Below are positions 1-6,182 of a DNA stretch of 7,616 bases, piece after piece. Below the pieces are notes generated by a model, which was not told the DNA's origin, searched no databases, and saw only the letters and a list, made by a program, of their open reading frames with translations. Both the position numbers and the translations under genes were made by a program. Numbering within the stretch: position 1 is the first letter of the stretch; each line of letters begins with the position of its first letter. The DNA is from Bacteroidota bacterium (GTDB lineage Bacteria; Bacteroidota; Bacteroidia; Bacteroidales; Bacteroidaceae): contig JAEZKJ010000019.1 of NCBI GenBank assembly GCA_023415545.1, positions 1-7,616 on the forward strand, given 5' to 3'.

Positions 1-260
1 GTGCCACATACGCCTTTTCCTTTGCGTATGCGGCTGCATGCTACATCTCCTTGAAAGGGTCCAAGTATTAACATATCATTCTTTACTATATAGAAACCTG
101 TCCAGAAGTGGCCAAAGGCTTGTCGAAGGGCTGCTGAGGCATTTGCTAATACGCTAATCTCCTCACTTTCTCCATCTATCATTGTGGCAAACTCCATTAT
201 AAAATGTTTATAAGCCTCTACTTTATCAGTAAAGTTATGTTTAAAACTTGGTTCCATCAT
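1..260 (-). CDS. msrC: Free methionine-(R)-sulfoxide reductase, GAF domain (N-terminal part, runs off left edge)
   Basis: Reduces free methionine-(R)-sulfoxide to methionine in the cytosol, an oxidative-damage repair step. Only the first 86 residues are in the window; the rest lies beyond base 1. The visible part has the hallmark stretch of the fRMsr GAF family: FWTGFY at about 52-57, then GPFQGDVAC at 67-75 and GKGVCG at 81-86. Cys75 and Cys85 are ten residues apart, the same spacing as two of the redox cysteines in the E. coli enzyme; the third expected cysteine would be outside the window. Two adjacent ATG codons (260 and 257) are possible starts. The start lies 4 bp after the stop of the nucleoside phosphorylase gene, so translation is probably coupled and no separate promoter is needed. 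Family assignment is firm; the symbol follows E. coli usage. Confidence 0.88.
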   Translation of the reverse strand, partial: MMEPSFKHNFTDKVEAYKHFIMEFATMIDGESEEISVLANASAALRQAFGHFWTGFYIVKNDMLILGPFQGDVACSRIRKGKGVCG

Positions 261-264
261 TTTA

Positions 265-1143
265 TTAAATTCTCTCTAAGACTTTTTTAATTAATTCATC
301 AATAGTACTCTTATATCCAGTGTTAGCTTCTTTGATAAGACGATTAGCGATAACCATACATACAGTCATTGCTTTATGTCCCATAAGTTTTGCTAAACCT
401 GCAAGAGCAGAACTTTCCATTTCGAAATTTGTGATTCTATGACCATTGTATTCAAACTTCTCGATCTTTTCGTTCTGTTTAGGATCTGCAAGTGGTATAC
501 GAAGTTCACGACCTTGAGGTCCAAAGAAACCTCCCGCTGCAATAGTTATACCTCTTACCATATCACCTTGGTCAATGCGATTTACAAGTTCTTGACTAGC
601 ATCGATTACGTATGGATATGGTTGACACATATTGCCTGTCCACCCCATATGGTTAATGAAAGCTCTTTCTAAAGCTAGATCACATACCTCATTACGTCCT
701 GAGTAGAAGTTAAGAAGTCCGTCAAATCCCATAGATTTCTCGGAAACTACGAATGTTCCTACAGGAGTATTAGGTTGTAAACCTCCACAAGTTCCTATAC
801 GTACAAGTGAAAGCTCACGATGTTGATCTTTTTCATAACGAGTATTAAAGTCAATATTTGCAAGAGCATCAAGTTCATTCATAACGATATCAATGTTATC
901 GCAACCTATTCCGGTAGAGATAACAGTAATTCTTTTTCCTTTATACAAACCGGTTATGCTCTTAAACTCACGACTTTCGACTTCCATCTCCTTGCTATCA
1001 AAATGAGAAGCAACAAGAGATACACGACCTGGATCGCCAACAAGAATAACTTTGTCAGCTAATTGTTCTGGTTTTAAATGTAGGTGAAAAACTGAACCAT
1101 CTGAGTTTATTATCAACTCAGACTCTGCAAAATATTTTTTCAT
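265..1143 (-). CDS. udp: Uridine phosphorylase-type nucleoside phosphorylase
   Basis: Cytosolic PNP/UDP-family phosphorylase, 292 residues, somewhat longer than the roughly 253 residues of E. coli Udp. It is expected to split uridine (possibly other pyrimidine nucleosides) with phosphate, giving the free base and ribose-1-phosphate for pyrimidine salvage. Visible motifs in order: GDPGR at 36-40 (phosphate-binding loop), STGIG at 76-80, RIGTCGG at 115-121 (phosphate and ribose site), GPQGR at 208-212 and FEMESSAL at 240-247 (ribose-binding Glu). The Q-x-R inside GPQGR corresponds to the uracil-recognising Gln and Arg of E. coli Udp, which favours uridine over purine nucleosides; this is inferred by motif only. 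The gene lies 27 bp after floA and 4 bp before msrC in the same direction. Nothing looks truncated. The start ATG gives a natural N-terminus; no strong ribosome binding site is seen, as is common in this phylum. Confidence 0.9.
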   Translation of the reverse strand: MKKYFAESELIINSDGSVFHLHLKPEQLADKVILVGDPGRVSLVASHFDSKEMEVESREFKSITGLYKGKRITVISTGIGCDNIDIVMNELDALANIDFNTRYEKDQHRELSLVRIGTCGGLQPNTPVGTFVVSEKSMGFDGLLNFYSGRNEVCDLALERAFINHMGWTGNMCQPYPYVIDASQELVNRIDQGDMVRGITIAAGGFFGPQGRELRIPLADPKQNEKIEKFEYNGHRITNFEMESSALAGLAKLMGHKAMTVCMVIANRLIKEANTGYKSTIDELIKKVLERI

Positions 1144-1170
1144 AATGTTCTGTTTTAAATAGTTTATATA

Positions 1171-2169
1171 CTATTCACTTAATGTATTTTGTGTTGAATT
1201 TGTTTCAGGTTTTGCAATATTTTCACGCATTGCTGTATCAGCTTGAATGTTACGCATTTTGTAGTAATCCATAATTCCTAAGTTACCACTTCTAAATGAC
1301 TCAGCAATAGCACGTGGAATCTCCTGTTCAGCCTGTATCACATTGGCACGAGCCTCTTCAGCTTTAGCTTTCATCTCCTGACCTAAAGCAATAGCCATTG
1401 CACGACGTTCCTCAGCTTTTGCTTGAGCAATATTTTTATCGGCATTAGCTTGATCAATTTGAAGTGAAGCGCCAATATTCTTACCAATATCGATATCTGC
1501 TATATCAATAGATAGAATTTCGAAAGCTGTACCTGCATCAAGACCTTTACGGAGAACAAGTTTAGATATAGAATCAGGATTTTCAAGTACTGATTTATGA
1601 TTATCCGATGAACCGATAGATGATACTATACCTTCACCAACACGTGCAAGAATTGTATCTTCGCCGGCACCACCCACAAGCTGATGTATGTTTGCACGAA
1701 CGGTAACACGAGCTTTTGCAATAAGCTGAATACCATCCTTTGCAACTGCCGTTACAGGAGGTGTGTCAATTACTTTTGGATTTACAGACATCTGTACAGC
1801 TTCGAACACATCACGCCCTGCAAGGTCGATACCTGTAGCCATTTGGAATGATAGGTCGATGTTTGCTTTAGAAGCTGAAACAAGTGCATGCACAACTCTC
1901 TCAACGTGACCACCTGCCATATAGTGTGCTTCCAACTCATCGCGAGTAATATTACTGATACCTGCTTTATGAGCCTCAATCATTGAGGGAACGATAGTAT
2001 ATGGGGGCACATTACGTATACGCATTAGGAAGAGTTGAACCAGTGAGATTCGTACACCCGACACTTTAGCTGATAGCCAGAGGAAGAATGGTACATAGTG
2101 GAAGAAGATGATCAGGAAAATCACTACTCCACCAATCACTATAGCCGGCAAAATAAATTGTTGTTCCAT
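1171..2169 (-). CDS. floA: Flotillin-like protein FloA (SPFH/band-7 family)
   Basis: Membrane-anchored scaffold of bacterial functional membrane microdomains, 332 residues, the usual FloA length. An N-terminal hydrophobic segment at about 6-32 ends in the FloA-typical stretch FFLWLSAKVSG and is followed by LMRIRNVPP at 48-56. The SPFH domain covers about 60-235, with conserved pieces IDLAGRDVFEAV (114-125), PPVTAVAKDGIQL (137-149) and GKNIGASLQIDQA (229-241). An Ala/Glu/Lys-rich helix, about 240-292, forms the coiled coil used for oligomerisation. The last 20 residues are polar and probably disordered. The stop is TAG. Upstream by 23 bp is the NfeD-like gene, the classical genomic partner of FloA, so the two very likely act together at the cytoplasmic membrane. 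The order TPR protein, nfeD, floA, udp, msrC without terminators suggests one transcript. The client proteins are unknown. Confidence 0.95.
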   Translation of the reverse strand: MEQQFILPAIVIGGVVIFLIIFFHYVPFFLWLSAKVSGVRISLVQLFLMRIRNVPPYTIVPSMIEAHKAGISNITRDELEAHYMAGGHVERVVHALVSASKANIDLSFQMATGIDLAGRDVFEAVQMSVNPKVIDTPPVTAVAKDGIQLIAKARVTVRANIHQLVGGAGEDTILARVGEGIVSSIGSSDNHKSVLENPDSISKLVLRKGLDAGTAFEILSIDIADIDIGKNIGASLQIDQANADKNIAQAKAEERRAMAIALGQEMKAKAEEARANVIQAEQEIPRAIAESFRSGNLGIMDYYKMRNIQADTAMRENIAKPETNSTQNTLSE

Positions 2170-2192
2170 AATAGAATTATTATTATTGTTAA

Positions 2193-2666
2193 TTAATGTT
2201 CGTGGCGTTTGCGCACTATTATAGTATCACCCGAAATGCGCTCAACGTAAATTAAAGTATTTTCATCAATAAATCCCTCAGCTGAACGTACTTCGACAAT
2301 ATTACCATTTATATCGGCATTACCAATAAGAGCCAGGCGAGTGATGGCAACACCTCTGTCGCCAACTTTGATATTAAATTTTTTTACTTTATTATCTTTG
2401 TAGTCAAGAGTCTTTTTCAAAGAGTATTTATCTACAGTCTTCGAGTGCATCAGCCAAACTATTATTAATATTATTCCTAAGGAAGATACTCCAAGAGTGA
2501 TAAATCCTGCAGTAGTTCCTATAACAGCAAATGAGTAGTATACTGCAGCAAGAAGACTTATAGCAGATGCGATACCGGCCAAACTGATACCAGGAATAAG
2601 GAAAACCTCTACAATAAATAGTAGTAGTCCTGCGAGGATAAGAGAAATTAAAATTATTATTTCCAT
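2193..2666 (-). CDS. Short NfeD-like membrane protein, partner of FloA
   Basis: A 157-residue NfeD-family protein of the short type, lacking the N-terminal ClpP-like serine protease domain found in long NfeD proteins. Residues 2-24, about 27-49 and 53-73 are hydrophobic membrane segments; LIPGISLAG at 23-31 is the usual glycine/proline turn between the first two. Residues about 98-155 form the C-terminal OB-fold (NfeD C-terminal domain), recognisable by VGDRGVAITRLALIGNADING at its start and the EGFIDENTLIYVERISG strands. The family is known for genomic coupling to stomatin and flotillin genes and is thought to modulate the SPFH oligomer; that role is carried over here from the family. The start codon lies inside the end of the upstream TPR gene (10-bp overlap, different frame), pointing to translational coupling, and floA follows after 23 bp. 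Confidence 0.9.
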   Translation of the reverse strand: MEIIILISLILAGLLLFIVEVFLIPGISLAGIASAISLLAAVYYSFAVIGTTAGFITLGVSSLGIILIIVWLMHSKTVDKYSLKKTLDYKDNKVKKFNIKVGDRGVAITRLALIGNADINGNIVEVRSAEGFIDENTLIYVERISGDTIIVRKRHEH

Positions 2667-4060
2667 GTTATCTCTTTGTTTCTTACGTTAATAATTTGTT
2701 GATCTATCTCTTTTTGTAATACTTCTGTACGTTTCTCTAACTCTAAAATTGATGGAGCAATTCGGCTCTTCTTCTCTACATTTGAATTTGAATACTCATC
2801 ACGTTTGTTTTCGAGTTGACTCATAAGAGAGTTTAAATCTTTTATCTTTTGTGACAGTTCAATGTATAATTGACGTGCCTCTTTCGACTTGAAATCGTTT
2901 AATGTGAAGTATGTACGTTTATCGTCAATAACAAATTCAAAATCTTTGTTTCTACTTTCATTATCATCTTGAGATAGGAGTTTAGCAAATCTTTTCTTTG
3001 CTTCTGCCACTTTTGCTTTATCACTCTGAGTAGCACTTATTGGGGTTAATAAAGCAGCATCACGAAGAGTTGTTAAGTCAGTACTTTCAAAATCGTATAC
3101 CTCCTTAATATCGTTAGGTAAAAACAGATAGATACAAACTTTATCTTCAGGTTGAAACCTGTCGGATGCAAACCAACCAAGATCATTCAACTCATCGATA
3201 GCAAACATGTAGTCATTGAATGGTGAATTGAAAGGCATACCCATATTATTTGGCTTAAGATATTTTCTGTCCTCGCTATCATAACGTGTAACGAAAATAT
3301 CATATCCACCAAGCGACTCTGGACCGTTGGAGCTGTAGTACAGTGTCACACCATCAGTCATAAGGAATGGGTAGTTCATGTCCGAATTGCTCTGTAGAGA
3401 TGCTATCAGTTCAGGTTTGCTCCATTCGTTAATAAGCTTTATTTGAGTATAAAGTTGCATATTCCCTTGAGCATCCTTTTGAGATAGTATGATATTATTA
3501 CCATTTTCAGTCTCATAAGATGTGCCGTTTGTACCAGGAATCATAGAAAGTTTACCCGATGATTTTCCAAGATGATATGCATCGAGAAAACTTTTTTTAT
3601 CGACAACAAAACTATCTATTACAGTAACTTTCTCAACTCCCTTAATCATTCGTGATGATTTTTTTATCTTCTCAAACTCCTTTTCTGCTTCCTCGGTAGG
3701 CTGTTTTGCTTTTGTAAGAGCTTCAATATACTTTTCATAATATAGTTCAGCTTCCTCGAAATCATAAAGATCGTAGTATATCTTGCCTAGATACTTGAAA
3801 GCATTGGTAATCTTTCCCTTTTCTCCTTTTTTAAGATAGGGGATAGCATTTTCAATATTTCCTGTTTCATATTCGCATGCACCATACCAAAAGTTATAGT
3901 TTGCGTTAGAAGGTGATTTTTTCAGATAGTTGTAAAATACAGGCTTTGCACTGCTAAACTCACCATTTAGGAACTGCTTTTTTGCCTGTTCAAGGGTTTG
4001 TGATGATATAGAGATTGCCATTCCAATAGTGAAAAGGCAGAGTATATATAATCTTCTCAT
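2657..4060 (-). CDS. Secreted TPR / PD40 beta-propeller / coiled-coil protein, first gene of the NfeD-FloA operon
   Basis: A 467-residue protein of unknown function. Residues 1-20 form a Sec signal peptide (MRRLY, hydrophobic core, SISSQ cleavage region) without a usable lipobox, so a soluble periplasmic or surface location is expected. About 22-115 are TPR-like helical repeats (GEFSSAKPVFYNYLKKSP, TGNIENAIPYLKKG, YDFEEAELYYEKYIEA). About 185-315 carry PD40/WD40-like propeller blades: YPFLMTDGVTLYYSSNGPE followed by GGYDIF, and NDYMFAIDELNDLGWFASDR. About 395-462 are a charged coiled coil. Proteins with TPR plus PD40 in this phylum often end in an OmpA-like peptidoglycan-binding domain (as in PorE); here that domain is absent and a coiled coil takes its place. 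It overlaps nfeD by 10 bp. Role in envelope organisation together with NfeD-FloA is inferred from position only. Confidence 0.85.
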   Translation of the reverse strand: MRRLYILCLFTIGMAISISSQTLEQAKKQFLNGEFSSAKPVFYNYLKKSPSNANYNFWYGACEYETGNIENAIPYLKKGEKGKITNAFKYLGKIYYDLYDFEEAELYYEKYIEALTKAKQPTEEAEKEFEKIKKSSRMIKGVEKVTVIDSFVVDKKSFLDAYHLGKSSGKLSMIPGTNGTSYETENGNNIILSQKDAQGNMQLYTQIKLINEWSKPELIASLQSNSDMNYPFLMTDGVTLYYSSNGPESLGGYDIFVTRYDSEDRKYLKPNNMGMPFNSPFNDYMFAIDELNDLGWFASDRFQPEDKVCIYLFLPNDIKEVYDFESTDLTTLRDAALLTPISATQSDKAKVAEAKKRFAKLLSQDDNESRNKDFEFVIDDKRTYFTLNDFKSKEARQLYIELSQKIKDLNSLMSQLENKRDEYSNSNVEKKSRIAPSILELEKRTEVLQKEIDQQIINVRNKEITWK

Positions 4061-4083
4061 ACTTTAAATCAAATTAATAGCTA

Positions 4084-4098
4084 TTAAAATCAAAATTA
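4084..4098 (-). promoter_or_regulatory. Candidate promoter -7 element for the TPR-nfeD-floA-udp-msrC operon
   Basis: On the minus strand bases 4098-4091 read TAATTTTG, an exact match to the Bacteroidota -7 consensus TAnnTTTG. The transcript would start near 4084-4087, leaving a leader of about 25 nt before the ATG at 4060. No convincing -33 TTG/TTTG element is seen at the expected distance, and such a short motif occurs by chance in AT-rich DNA, so this is a candidate only. Confidence 0.45.
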
Positions 4099-4171
4099 CA
4101 AATTTTATTTGATTTATTATTCTTTAGAATATTCTATTTTCCTAATTCTTCTATAAATGATTCTTTTAATG

Positions 4172-4186
4172 TACTTTTGCGGAGGT
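4172..4186 (+). promoter_or_regulatory. Candidate promoter -7 element for ttcA
   Basis: Bases 4172-4179 read TACTTTTG, an exact TAnnTTTG match. Transcription would start near 4184-4186, giving a leader of only about 13-15 nt before the ATG at 4199. A -33 element is not evident. If this promoter is real, the in-frame ATG codons at 4157 and 4169 are upstream of the transcript or inside the promoter and cannot be used, which supports the 4199 start. The purine-rich GGAGG at 4181-4185 would fall at the transcript start and is 13 nt from that ATG, too far for a normal Shine-Dalgarno role. Confidence 0.5.
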
Positions 4187-4198
4187 TTTAAAAATGAT

Positions 4199-4942
4199 AT
4201 GGCAAAGTTCACAGAAGAAGATATAATATTACGAAAAGTAGAGCAGAGTTTCAACAAAGGTGTTGTAAAGTACAGACTCATAGAAGATGATGATAAAATA
4301 TTAATAGGACTTTCGGGAGGTAAAGATTCACTTGCTTTAGTAGAGCTTCTTGCTAAACGTTCGAAGATACTTAAACCACGTTTTTCCGTCGTTGCAGTTC
4401 ACGTTGTTATGACAAATATTCCATACAAGTCGGATACGGAGTATTTGAAAAACTTTTGTGAAAGTAACGGTGTGGAGTTTATTGAGTATCATACTTCGTT
4501 TGATGCATCTACTGATAAACGTAAATCGCCATGCTTCCTCTGTTCATGGAACAGAAGAAAGGCACTATTTGCAGTAGCAAAAGAGCAGGGATGCAACAAA
4601 ATAGCACTTGGTCATCACCGAGATGACATTATTCAGACTATGCTTATGAACATAACCTTTCAAGGTTCATTCTCATCAATGCCACCTATATTGAAGATGA
4701 AAAAGTTCGATATGACCATTATACGACCAATGTGTATGGTTAATGAGAGCGATCTTATAGATATGGCAAGGGTGAGAGAATATCGTAAACAATTCAAGAA
4801 CTGCCCATACGAACACGAAACGAACCGAGCAGCGATGAAGAAGATTCTTAAAGATTTGGAAAAACTAAATCCTGAGGCACGATATAGTCTTTGGAATAGT
4901 ATGAGCAATATCCAAGAGGATTTGCTGCCGGGGAAAATTTAA
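4199..4942 (+). CDS. ttcA: tRNA 2-thiocytidine(32) synthetase-type protein TtcA
   Basis: Cytosolic PP-loop ATPase that, in characterised members, thiolates cytidine 32 of certain tRNAs using ATP, an Fe-S cluster and a cysteine-desulfurase sulfur source. From the ATG at 4199 the protein has 247 residues. The PP-loop SGGKDS is at 39-44; the CFLC motif gives Cys112 and Cys115; GHHRDD is at 138-143; and Cys202 in NCPYEH supplies the third cluster ligand. All three cysteines of the E. coli Cys122/Cys125/Cys222 set are therefore present, so the gene looks functional. The reading frame stays open upstream to an ATG at 4157 (14 more residues, MILLMYFCGG...), but that extension is not typical of the family and overlaps the candidate promoter, so 4199 is preferred. 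It is divergent from the FloA operon and 92 bp upstream of the DUF486 gene. Confidence 0.92.
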   Translation: MAKFTEEDIILRKVEQSFNKGVVKYRLIEDDDKILIGLSGGKDSLALVELLAKRSKILKPRFSVVAVHVVMTNIPYKSDTEYLKNFCESNGVEFIEYHTSFDASTDKRKSPCFLCSWNRRKALFAVAKEQGCNKIALGHHRDDIIQTMLMNITFQGSFSSMPPILKMKKFDMTIIRPMCMVNESDLIDMARVREYRKQFKNCPYEHETNRAAMKKILKDLEKLNPEARYSLWNSMSNIQEDLLPGKI

Positions 4943-4965
4943 TATATAAACATAACAATACATCA

Positions 4966-4987
4966 TGATGCATTTTGTTTTGCATCA
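4966..4987. repeat. Short inverted repeat between ttcA and the DUF486 gene
   Basis: A perfect 7-bp inverted repeat, TGATGCA and TGCATCA, separated by 8 bases (TTTTGTTT), lies 24 bp after the ttcA stop. No T-tract follows on the plus strand, so it is not a standard terminator. It could be an mRNA processing or stability hairpin, an operator, or chance. Confidence 0.35.
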
Positions 4988-5034
4988 CTGCATCTTTTGG
5001 GCTATAATAATAAAGGAAATAAATTGAATAAACT

Positions 5035-5403
5035 ATGAATGCTTTACAAACAGTAGTACTATTAATTTTCTCGAATATATTCATGACCTTCGCATGGTAT
5101 GGACATTTGAAGTTAGAGGGAATGAAGCAATTTTCGAACTTACCATTATATGCTATCATATTGATTAGCTGGTTTTTGGCTCTTTTTGAGTATGCGCTAC
5201 AAGTACCGGCCAATAAGATGGGATATATTGGAAATGGAGGTTCTTTTTCACTTATGCAATTAAAGATTATTCAAGAAGTTATAACTCTGATTGTCTTTAC
5301 AGTATTTACTGTAGTGTTTTTTAAAGGAGAATCATTGCATTGGAACCATTTCGCAGCATTCCTCTGCTTAATAGCTGCTGTATATTTCGTATTCATGAAT
5401 TAA
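5035..5403 (+). CDS. DUF486 (DMT-family) small membrane protein
   Basis: A 122-residue integral membrane protein of the DUF486 family, distantly related to small drug/metabolite transporter-type proteins; no substrate is known. Four hydrophobic segments are visible at about 4-22, 37-55, 82-98 and 105-120. Between segments two and three lie the family signatures EYALQVPANKMGY (52-64) and SLMQLKIIQEVITL (72-85), which make the assignment firm. Length is normal for the family. The gene is codirectional with ttcA, 92 bp downstream. That gap has no terminator and no good TAnnTTTG element (the closest, ATCTTTTG at about 4992-4999, matches poorly), so read-through from ttcA is possible. A strong terminator starts about 20 bp after the stop. 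Transport activity is not established for this family. Confidence 0.9.
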   Translation: MNALQTVVLLIFSNIFMTFAWYGHLKLEGMKQFSNLPLYAIILISWFLALFEYALQVPANKMGYIGNGGSFSLMQLKIIQEVITLIVFTVFTVVFFKGESLHWNHFAAFLCLIAAVYFVFMN

Positions 5404-5422
5404 ACACAATAATAAAACGCAT

Positions 5423-5459
5423 AAAAAAGGTGATACAGTGATGTATCACCTTTTTTTTT
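5423..5459. terminator. Strong bidirectional rho-independent terminator
   Basis: The arms GGTGATACA (5429-5437) and TGTATCACC (5442-5450) form a perfect 9-bp stem closed by a GTGA (GNRA-type) tetraloop. Nine T residues follow on the plus strand, and six A residues precede the stem, which serve as a U-tract for minus-strand transcripts. It ends the ttcA/DUF486 side and also faces the end of the convergent parDE pair, whose stop is at 5510, so it can serve both. A TA-repeat (5459-5471) follows. Confidence 0.93.
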
Positions 5460-5509
5460 ATATATATATATTATTAAGAACTAAATATTCTCTCTATATT
5501 ATGAGCATA

Positions 5510-5815
5510 TTAATCCTCAAGCATACGGCGTTTTAAATCCATACGTTGATGGAGTATTCTTATCACAAGTATATCTTCATTTGGAAGAATGCGATAAAAT
5601 ATGATATGTTTATTAGATCTATAACCGTGTAATCCCTCTGCAATTTCTTCATATTTTAAGCCTAGCAGTCTAGGGCTTTCGGTAATCTTTTGGCAAGAAG
5701 CTATCAACATTTTGTAGTAAAAATCTGCTTGCTCTTCCGACCAAGTATTAACAGTATATTCCCAAATGTTTGTTAAGTCATCTACGGCTTTGTTGGTTAA
5801 GTAGTATTTAGCCAT
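5510..5815 (-). CDS. parE: RelE/ParE-family toxin
   Basis: A 101-residue toxin of the ParE/RelE superfamily, second gene of a type II toxin-antitoxin pair. Family features: an N-terminal strand and helix hairpin (AKYYLTNKAVDDLTNIWEY, residues 2-20), W25 with QADFYY (29-34) in the second helix, the SPRLLG turn (47-52), GLHGYRSNKHIIFYR (61-75) and the closing strand ILVIRILHQRMDLKRRM (82-98). The last two blocks are typical of the ParE rather than the mRNA-cleaving RelE subgroup, so DNA gyrase is the likely target, but this is inference from family resemblance. The start overlaps the end of the antitoxin gene by 8 bp, so toxin translation depends on antitoxin translation. The frame is intact. 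Transcription probably ends at the shared terminator near 5423-5459. Confidence 0.88.
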   Translation of the reverse strand: MAKYYLTNKAVDDLTNIWEYTVNTWSEEQADFYYKMLIASCQKITESPRLLGLKYEEIAEGLHGYRSNKHIIFYRILPNEDILVIRILHQRMDLKRRMLED

Positions 5816-6053
5816 TTGAGCCCTTTACTTTTAGTGACTTAAGGTGTTCTTCTGCATTAAAATCTTTGGCTATATCACTTTCAATACCCTCTTCAATAGC
5901 CATCTTTAATTCCTCCAAGTGGCTTTCATTTTCTTCCAAAAGACGCAAACCGGCACGAATAACTTCACTGGCATTATTGTAACGCCCTTGCTCAACTTTC
6001 ATTCGGATAAAATTCTCGAAATATGTTCCAAGTGCTACTGATGTTGTTTTCAT
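5808..6053 (-). CDS. parD: ParD-family antitoxin (ribbon-helix-helix)
   Basis: An 81-residue antitoxin preceding the toxin gene. Residues about 3-42 make the ribbon-helix-helix DNA-binding part: the TTSVALGTYFENFI strand and first helix, GRYNNASEVIRAGLRLLEE turn and second helix, which is the standard ParD/CopG signature. Residues about 43-81 are charged and probably wrap around the toxin. The dimer is expected to repress its own promoter, and a palindrome sits exactly in the promoter spacer upstream. The start ATG at 6053 leaves a very short leader of about 12 nt from the predicted transcription start. The toxin gene overlaps the 3' end by 8 bp. Assigned by motif; pairing with the adjacent toxin is clear from order and overlap. 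Confidence 0.88.
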   Translation of the reverse strand: MKTTSVALGTYFENFIRMKVEQGRYNNASEVIRAGLRLLEENESHLEELKMAIEEGIESDIAKDFNAEEHLKSLKVKGSNG

Positions 6054-6070
6054 AACCTAATATTTATATA

Positions 6071-6100
6071 TAAAGGTACCAATATTTGGTAATATAACAA
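6071..6100 (-). promoter_or_regulatory. Candidate parDE promoter with palindromic operator in its spacer
   Basis: On the minus strand, TTG (6100-6098) is followed after 19 bases by TACCTTTA (6078-6071), one mismatch from TAnnTTTG; the spacing fits Bacteroidota -33/-7 promoters. The spacer holds the palindrome TACCAATATTTGGTA (6077-6091), 6-bp arms around a TAT centre, overlapping the first two bases of the -7 element. This is where an autorepressing ribbon-helix-helix antitoxin would bind. Transcription would start near 6065, about 12 nt before the ATG. A 9-bp direct repeat ACCTAATAT (6055-6063 and 6108-6116) brackets the whole element. Confidence 0.6.
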
Positions 6101-6182
6101 TATAACTACCTAATATATTGCTATTAATGAGAAAATTTAAGAGATAAAAAGATAAAATGAAAAGTTTTAAATTTAAATTATC

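Noticed and set aside
439..1062. Plus-strand open frames (439-672 and 820-1062) opposite the nucleoside phosphorylase gene
   Set aside because: They lie entirely within a clearly conserved gene, and their translations look like antisense noise with no domain.
1158..1175. Inverted repeat AATAGT/ACTATT over the floA stop as a terminator
   Set aside because: The stem is six AT-rich pairs with no T-tract; it would be too weak to end transcription.
1782..1979. Second minus-strand frame inside floA
   Set aside because: It is an out-of-frame shadow of a conserved SPFH gene with no recognisable protein features.
4157..4198. N-terminal extension of TtcA by 14 residues
   Set aside because: The extra residues are atypical for the family and their codons overlap the TACTTTTG promoter element, so the ATG at 4199 is the better start.
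4848..5213. 121-codon minus-strand frame across the ttcA end and the DUF486 start, and 4660-4908 within ttcA
   Set aside because: Both are antisense to two well-recognised genes. The translations are of irregular composition and match no family.
6055..6116. ACCTAATAT direct repeat as a target-site duplication of a mobile element
   Set aside because: Only 44 bp lie between the copies and these contain the parDE promoter; there is no inserted element, so a regulatory role or chance is more likely.
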